A stretch of DNA of 64,000 nt from positions 32,001-96,000 of the forward strand of contig JBAYES010000002.1 of the NCBI GenBank assembly GCA_041667545.1. Direction: 5' to 3'. The notes below the pieces were generated by a model. The model was not told the DNA's origin. It worked only from the letters and a program-made list of their open reading frames with translations, and did no database searches. Positions 59,425 through 64,000 of the stretch are shown here, piece by piece. The position numbers were made by a program, and so were the translations under genes. Origin of the DNA: SLID01 sp041667545. GTDB lineage: Bacteria > Omnitrophota > Gorgyraeia > Tantalellales > Tantalellaceae. Numbering within the stretch: the first letter of the stretch is position 1; every line of letters begins with the position of its first letter.

Positions 59425-62400
59425 TGTATTTTAAGCGCCTTGAGATAGTCGGGTTCAAATCTTTTCTAAATAAGACCAGGCTTAAATTCGAACCGGGTGT
59501 TACGGCGGTTGTTGGGCCGAACGGTTGCGGGAAAAGCAATATAGTAGATGCTATAAAATGGGTTCTTGGCGAGCAGTCAACTAAGAGCATGAGGTCTACC
59601 TCGATGCAAGATGTTATTTTTAACGGCACGGAAAAGCATGAGGCTGTCAGCCTTGCCGAGGTTTCTCTCACTTTGTCCAACGAAGACAGAACACTTCCTG
59701 TCGATTATGATGAAGTGACGATAACACGGAGAGTTTACCGTTCAGGAGAAAGCGAGTACATACTTAATAAGACCCCCGTCAGACTTATGGACATAAGGAA
59801 CCTTATTATGGGTACCGGCATAGGCACGAGTTCTTATTCCATAGTTGAGCAGGGGCGTATGGATATGATACTTTCATCTAAACCCGAGGATAGAAGGCAT
59901 GTTTTTGAAGAGGCCAGCGGAATAACCAGATACAAAACACAGAAAAGAGAAGCTCTCTTGAAACTTGAGAAGACCCGTGACAATCTTTTAAGGATAAACG
60001 ATATAATCCGCGAGGTGGAGAGGCAGATAAACTCCATAGAAAGGAAAGCAAGAAAAGCGGAAAGATATAAGGCGCGTTTTGATGACCTGAAAGGCCTTGA
60101 GGTAAAACTTTCGGTAAAAAACTACAGAGCGCTGGGAACGGACGATTTATCGCTTGCCGAAGAGAACAGAAAGGTCAGAGAGACAATAGCGGTGTTGTCA
60201 GAAAAAGTCGGGGAACTTTCATCCCGGCTTTTGTGTTCAAGGGGAGAATTTAATTCTGTAAATGAGGATATTAACGGGTCACAGAACGACATTATGCGGC
60301 TTTCTACTGATATGGACAAGAATAAGCATACTATAGAGGTTAACAGGGAAAGGGTTGAGGAATTCCGCAAGCAGGTAGAAAGGCTGGACCGAGAGATAGA
60401 AGAGGCTACTGAACGAAAAGACAGAATGAAAGAACGCCTTTCGGAACTTGAAACAAGATTTGCCGATGTAAGCAAAAAAAGGGAGAACAAAGAGGAAGCT
60501 TTCCGTGCCGCGGAAGAGAATATAAACTCACTTTCTCTGATACTTGAGAATTGTTCTCATGACCTCAAACTGAGCAGGGAAAGAACGGTGAACATAGTTT
60601 CAGAACAGACCAGGTCAAAAAACTCTCTCATAAGGATAGTTGCCGATATACAAAATTCTGTTTCCCGTGAAAAACGGCTCAAACTTGAATTTTCGGGTGT
60701 TACGGATGAAAAACACAGAGTAGAGGAGAAAATAAAGGCCTTTGAAAGCGAAATGGGCCAGGCAGGGAACGATGTAGAGGTAAAGAGGGAAGAATACCGG
60801 GCGTTTAACGAGGAATATTCCGCGAAACAGCGTGAACTTGCGGTACTTTTTTCCGAAAGATCTGCCAAGGAAAAGAAGATCAACGAGATCACTCCGCGCA
60901 GGGAATTTCTGGAAAAACTTATTTTCGAGAGAGAAGGCGTAAGCGAGAGCGTTAAAGAGATACTCAGGAATTCGGAATCCGGTAACCCTTTATTCTCGGG
61001 AGTTGTGGGAGTGCTGTCCGAGATGATAAGTGTGAAAGACAGTTATGAGGAGTCGGTAAGGGCAGTCGTGGGAGACCTTGCCCATTCGGTCGTGGTGGAT
61101 AGCGCGAATTCCGCCGGACGCATAATGGAATATCTGAAGGAAAACGCTATGGAAAGCGTAGGTTTCCTGGTGCTTGAAGATATAGAAAAATTCTTATCAT
61201 TTTCCGGAGAGAATAACGGCAATAACAGTCTTGGGGAGTTCTCCCAGGTCATGCTGTCTTCCTCTCCTGAGGCGGAAAAGCTGAAGGAATTTTTTAGTGA
61301 CATACTGGTGGCGTCTACATCTGAAGAAGCCTTGAATTTTTTGCGATCCGGAGCGTCATCAAGCGTAAGGATAATAGGTGAGAAAGGAGAGGTTTTCAGG
61401 AAAGGTTTCTTGAGAAGCCGGAATTATTCCGCGGGGGAATCAGTGCCGCTTTTCGGCAGAAAAGAGAAGGCTGAAAAGATGTTGGCGGAAGAGAATGAAA
61501 TATCCGGCCAGATATCTTTTCTTAATGCCGCTATAAGCCAGGCCGAGGAGTGGCTTTCGGCCGCGGTGTCGGTCAAGGAGCGTCTTGACGGTGAACTCAG
61601 GGAAGTACAGGCTCGTTTTACCGATGTTCTCTCGAGGAAGTCATCGGTAAATGAAAAACTGGATTCTATCGACAGGGAATTATCTGTTCTGAACATGGAA
61701 ATGGAAGATGAGGCCGAAGGGCTGAAAAGGATGAATGAGGAGAAACAAAGGCTCGAGCGGGAGATCGAGTCTATAGACGGGCAGTTTCATGATCTCCAGT
61801 GCTCTATCGACAGGGCGCAGGAAACCATAAAAGAAAATTCTCTGAGACGCGAGGAAACACTTTTTTGCCTGTCGGACCTCAAGGCGGAACTTTCAGGTTT
61901 GAGGAAAGACGAGGAGAATCTTTCTGAGAACCTTGAGAGAGAGAAAAGCGTTTTTTCAAGAATAGACGCTGAAGTGGAAGACAAGCTTTTCCGTGTGAAC
62001 GAAAGCGGGGAAAGGATAAGGGCGTTAGAGCAAGACACCATGTCTCTTGAAAAGACAAATGAGGAGCTGCGTGTTCTTCTTGAAGGTAAAAATCGGGAAA
62101 TGTCGCTGAAAAAGGAAAAAAAAGAGTCCCTTTCAGCCGAAGTTGAGAGTTTAAGTTCCGTACTCGCGTCGGCGGAATCCGAACTTGAAAAGTTGCGGGA
62201 TAAGGCGAGGGACGTAGATATAATGAAAAAGGAAATAGAGTACAAAAGAGCGTCTATAGCCGAAAAGATAATGGATACTTACAAAGTAGATATCTCCGCA
62301 AGTCCTCTTGAGATAGATCCCGAGACCAACTGGGAAGAGATCTCTCTTGCTATTGAGGATCTCAAGGCACAGCTTGAGAAGATGGGAGAGGTAAGTCTTG

Positions 62401-63020
62401 GGGCGGTGGAAGAGCATAAACAGCTCGGAGAGAGATACCTTTTTCTTTCAAAACAGAGAGATGATCTTGAGACTTCCCGAGAACAGCTCCTGGACGCCAT
62501 ACAAAAGATCAACCGGACGACCCGCAAGAAGTTTATGGATTCTTTCGAGGCTATAAAGAAAGAGTTCAACGACTATTTCCGCATGCTTTTTAACGGCGGG
62601 AAGGCCGATCTTATACTGGAAGATGAGAGAGATGTGCTTGAGAGCGGGATCGATATTGTTGTGAGGCCTCCCGGCAAAAAATTACATAATATAATGCAGC
62701 TTTCGGGTGGAGAGAAGGCCATGACGGCGATAGCTCTTATATTCGCGATTTTTAAGGTGAATCCGAGCCCGTTCTGCGTTCTTGACGAGATAGATGCCCC
62801 TCTGGATGAGTCAAATGTAGTAAGGTTCTGCAATGTGCTCCAGGAATTCCTTAAACTTTCCCAGTTCGTAATAGTTACTCATAACCGTATGACAATACAG
62901 CTTGCCGATGTTCTCTACGGTATTACCATGCAGGAAAAAGGTGTTTCGAAAATGGTGTCGGTGAAGTTCGGCGAAGAAAACGAAGTGATGGAAGAAGCCG
63001 CGGTAGGCGCGCCGGCATGA
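59424..63020 (+). CDS. smc: Chromosome segregation protein SMC
   Basis: A 1198-residue chromosome condensation ATPase. The N-terminal head carries FEPGVTAVVGPNGCGKSNIV, long coiled coils flank a hinge at about residues 520-660 (GVVGVLSEMISVKDSYEESV), and the C-terminal head has MQLSGGEKAMTAIAL and FCVLDEIDAPLDESN. ATG 59424 overlaps the previous stop. Full length. Confidence 0.96.
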   Translation: MYFKRLEIVGFKSFLNKTRLKFEPGVTAVVGPNGCGKSNIVDAIKWVLGEQSTKSMRSTSMQDVIFNGTEKHEAVSLAEVSLTLSNEDRTLPVDYDEVTITRRVYRSGESEYILNKTPVRLMDIRNLIMGTGIGTSSYSIVEQGRMDMILSSKPEDRRHVFEEASGITRYKTQKREALLKLEKTRDNLLRINDIIREVERQINSIERKARKAERYKARFDDLKGLEVKLSVKNYRALGTDDLSLAEENRKVRETIAVLSEKVGELSSRLLCSRGEFNSVNEDINGSQNDIMRLSTDMDKNKHTIEVNRERVEEFRKQVERLDREIEEATERKDRMKERLSELETRFADVSKKRENKEEAFRAAEENINSLSLILENCSHDLKLSRERTVNIVSEQTRSKNSLIRIVADIQNSVSREKRLKLEFSGVTDEKHRVEEKIKAFESEMGQAGNDVEVKREEYRAFNEEYSAKQRELAVLFSERSAKEKKINEITPRREFLEKLIFEREGVSESVKEILRNSESGNPLFSGVVGVLSEMISVKDSYEESVRAVVGDLAHSVVVDSANSAGRIMEYLKENAMESVGFLVLEDIEKFLSFSGENNGNNSLGEFSQVMLSSSPEAEKLKEFFSDILVASTSEEALNFLRSGASSSVRIIGEKGEVFRKGFLRSRNYSAGESVPLFGRKEKAEKMLAEENEISGQISFLNAAISQAEEWLSAAVSVKERLDGELREVQARFTDVLSRKSSVNEKLDSIDRELSVLNMEMEDEAEGLKRMNEEKQRLEREIESIDGQFHDLQCSIDRAQETIKENSLRREETLFCLSDLKAELSGLRKDEENLSENLEREKSVFSRIDAEVEDKLFRVNESGERIRALEQDTMSLEKTNEELRVLLEGKNREMSLKKEKKESLSAEVESLSSVLASAESELEKLRDKARDVDIMKKEIEYKRASIAEKIMDTYKVDISASPLEIDPETNWEEISLAIEDLKAQLEKMGEVSLGAVEEHKQLGERYLFLSKQRDDLETSREQLLDAIQKINRTTRKKFMDSFEAIKKEFNDYFRMLFNGGKADLILEDERDVLESGIDIVVRPPGKKLHNIMQLSGGEKAMTAIALIFAIFKVNPSPFCVLDEIDAPLDESNVVRFCNVLQEFLKLSQFVIVTHNRMTIQLADVLYGITMQEKGVSKMVSVKFGEENEVMEEAAVGAPA

Positions 63021-63520
63021 TAAGACAGGCGGGCGCCGTGATAAGTAAACCCGAAGAAAAGCTCTTTAAAACATTGGCCGGAACCGGAAAGAGGGTAACG
63101 ATCTCTTTGGCTGAATCCTGCACGGGAGGTCTGGCCTCAAGCCGGCTTACCGATATTCCCGGAAGTTCAAAGTATTACAAGGGCGGAGTCATAGCTTATT
63201 CCAACAGTATAAAGGTCTCCATTCTCGGAGTGAACCCCTCAACAATAAAAAAATTCGGCGCGGTAAGCGCGAGAGCGGCCAGGGAGATGGCTCAGGGGGT
63301 GAAGATCCTTATGGGATCCGATCTTTCCGCCGCTATTACCGGTATTGCCGGCCCGTCCGGTTCAAGCGAAAAAAAACCGGTCGGTCTTGCTTACATGGCT
63401 TTTTCAGGAAAAGGAAAAACTGTAGTAAAAAAGGTCAGGTTCGCAGGGAGCAGGCAAGAGGTAAAAAAGAAATTCTCCGATGCCCTTCTTTTCTTTGTTC
63501 TCGCAAACATTCTCCCATAA
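63017..63520 (+). CDS. pncC: CinA C-terminal domain protein (nicotinamide-nucleotide amidase)
   Basis: A 167-residue stand-alone PncC/CinA-C domain that deamidates NMN to NaMN in pyridine-nucleotide recycling: SLAESCTGGLASSRLTDIPG, GGVIAYSNSIKVSILGV and AITGIAGPSGSSEKKPVGL are characteristic. The N-terminal MoaB-like CinA domain is absent. ATG overlaps the smc stop by 4 bases. Confidence 0.93.
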   Translation: MIRQAGAVISKPEEKLFKTLAGTGKRVTISLAESCTGGLASSRLTDIPGSSKYYKGGVIAYSNSIKVSILGVNPSTIKKFGAVSARAAREMAQGVKILMGSDLSAAITGIAGPSGSSEKKPVGLAYMAFSGKGKTVVKKVRFAGSRQEVKKKFSDALLFFVLANILP

Positions 63521-63568
63521 TCAGTGTGCTTTGTTCATACGTCGCAAGAAGGTTCATTGCCAGATAGC

Positions 63569-63906
63569 AGCGATAACACTTTGACTGTCGTAGTGTCTTT
63601 GCGCACAAGGGTTTGGCATTCCCTGCGAGGGACGCTCGATCTTCCCTGCGAGAAGATCTTCGCTCGACGGACGACCTCGCTCCCCCTATGGCCCGTGCCA
63701 TAGGGGGCCATGCCCGCTTGGTCGTCCAACGCCCTCTCCGGGAATACCAGACCCTTGTAGCGATAACACTTTGACTGTTGTAGTGTCTTTGCGCACAAGG
63801 GTCTGGCATTCCCTGCGAGGGACGCTCGATCTTCCCTGCGAGAAGATCTTCGCTCGACGGACGACCTCGCTCCCCCTATGGCCCGTGCCATAGGGGGCCA
63901 TGCCCG
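63569..63906 (+). repeat. Family A repeats A6 and A7 in a 190-bp tandem duplication
   Basis: The unit 63569-63758 (flank AGCGATAACACTTTGACTGT plus a full family A element) is repeated from 63759, and the second copy breaks off at 63906. Apical stem CCCCTATGGC/GCCATAGGGG is as in A1. Minus-strand open frames here are repeat artefacts. The rest to 64000 has no recognised feature. Confidence 0.88.
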
Positions 63907-64000
63907 TCTATGAAAAGATTTGTCAACAGAAAAACTCCCCCCTCCCAGAATATTTCCAATATTCTGCTGCAAATACTACCCACACCGTTTGCGGCACTGC

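Noticed and set aside
63435..63972. Minus-strand open frames of up to 145 codons
   Set aside because: They run through tandem family A copies, and similar peptides appear wherever the repeat occurs, so they are repeat artefacts.

Overview
The window is a gene-dense, mostly plus-strand bacterial chromosome segment with moderate G+C. Gene content points to an anaerobe or microaerophile: [FeFe]-hydrogenase maturase HydE, Nfn-type transhydrogenase, superoxide reductase, rubrerythrins, flavodiiron protein, hybrid cluster protein and NifS/NifU iron-sulfur assembly. Assignment to Candidatus Omnitrophota is tentative. It rests on a large exported protein with an HVQDAH motif, of a kind I associate with that phylum, and on the abundance of palindromic intergenic repeats. 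No rRNA, tRNA, CRISPR array, transposase or phage gene was found.

Layout. 1-6067: carB (5' end outside the window), purF, pyrG. 6068-19962: nitrogen assimilation, comprising a hexaloop/terminator leader, a small Fis-type HTH gene, gltB-gltD, a KaiC-like/PEP-synthase-like protein, a lipoprotein, a second attenuator leader, nfnA-nfnB and gdhA. 20080-24828: a TPP riboswitch followed by a thiE-thiS fusion, thiG, thiH, thiF and a PP-loop/NFACT-R-like gene. 25212-29109: hydE, nifS, nifU and a membrane ferredoxin. 29134-43917: an oxygen, peroxide and nitrosative defence island (Cys-rich mini-ORF, rubredoxin, ferritin, FprA, superoxide reductase, two rubrerythrin-like proteins, glutaredoxin, TrxB, Ogg2-like glycosylase, metal permease, CcdA, TlpA-like, UbiA/MenA-like, NDH-2, DoxX, Rrf2 regulator, ferredoxin, cupin, Hcp). 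44748-52471: an 893-aa exported protein, an aldo/keto reductase, a GH1 glycosidase (the only minus-strand gene called) and a secreted propeller-like protein. 52757-58994: an AbrB-type regulator, a small ORF, then fabG, acpP, fabF, an acyl-CoA dehydrogenase and etfBA with a ferredoxin domain. 59102-63520: a MerR-like gene, smc, cinA C-terminal domain.

The intergenic DNA is unusually structured. Family A (copies near 25.0, 26.5, 48.9, 50.5, 52.6, 63.6 and 63.8 kb) is a branched palindrome whose stems differ between copies but stay self-complementary. Family B (29.4, 31.5, 37.0, 42.0 kb) is a ~214-bp element with terminal inverted repeats and direct flanking duplications of apparently variable length. 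Families C, D and E are further palindromic or inverted repeats.

Regulation visible in the sequence includes three hexaloop hairpins overlapping terminators before nitrogen genes (resembling ANTAR antitermination sites), a TPP riboswitch with an extra two-hairpin insertion, and an identical promoter/operator pair before the mini-ORF/rubredoxin cluster and the Rrf2 gene. There is also a phased ATACTTG operator before the AbrB-type gene. All assignments are from reading the sequence; no database search was run.
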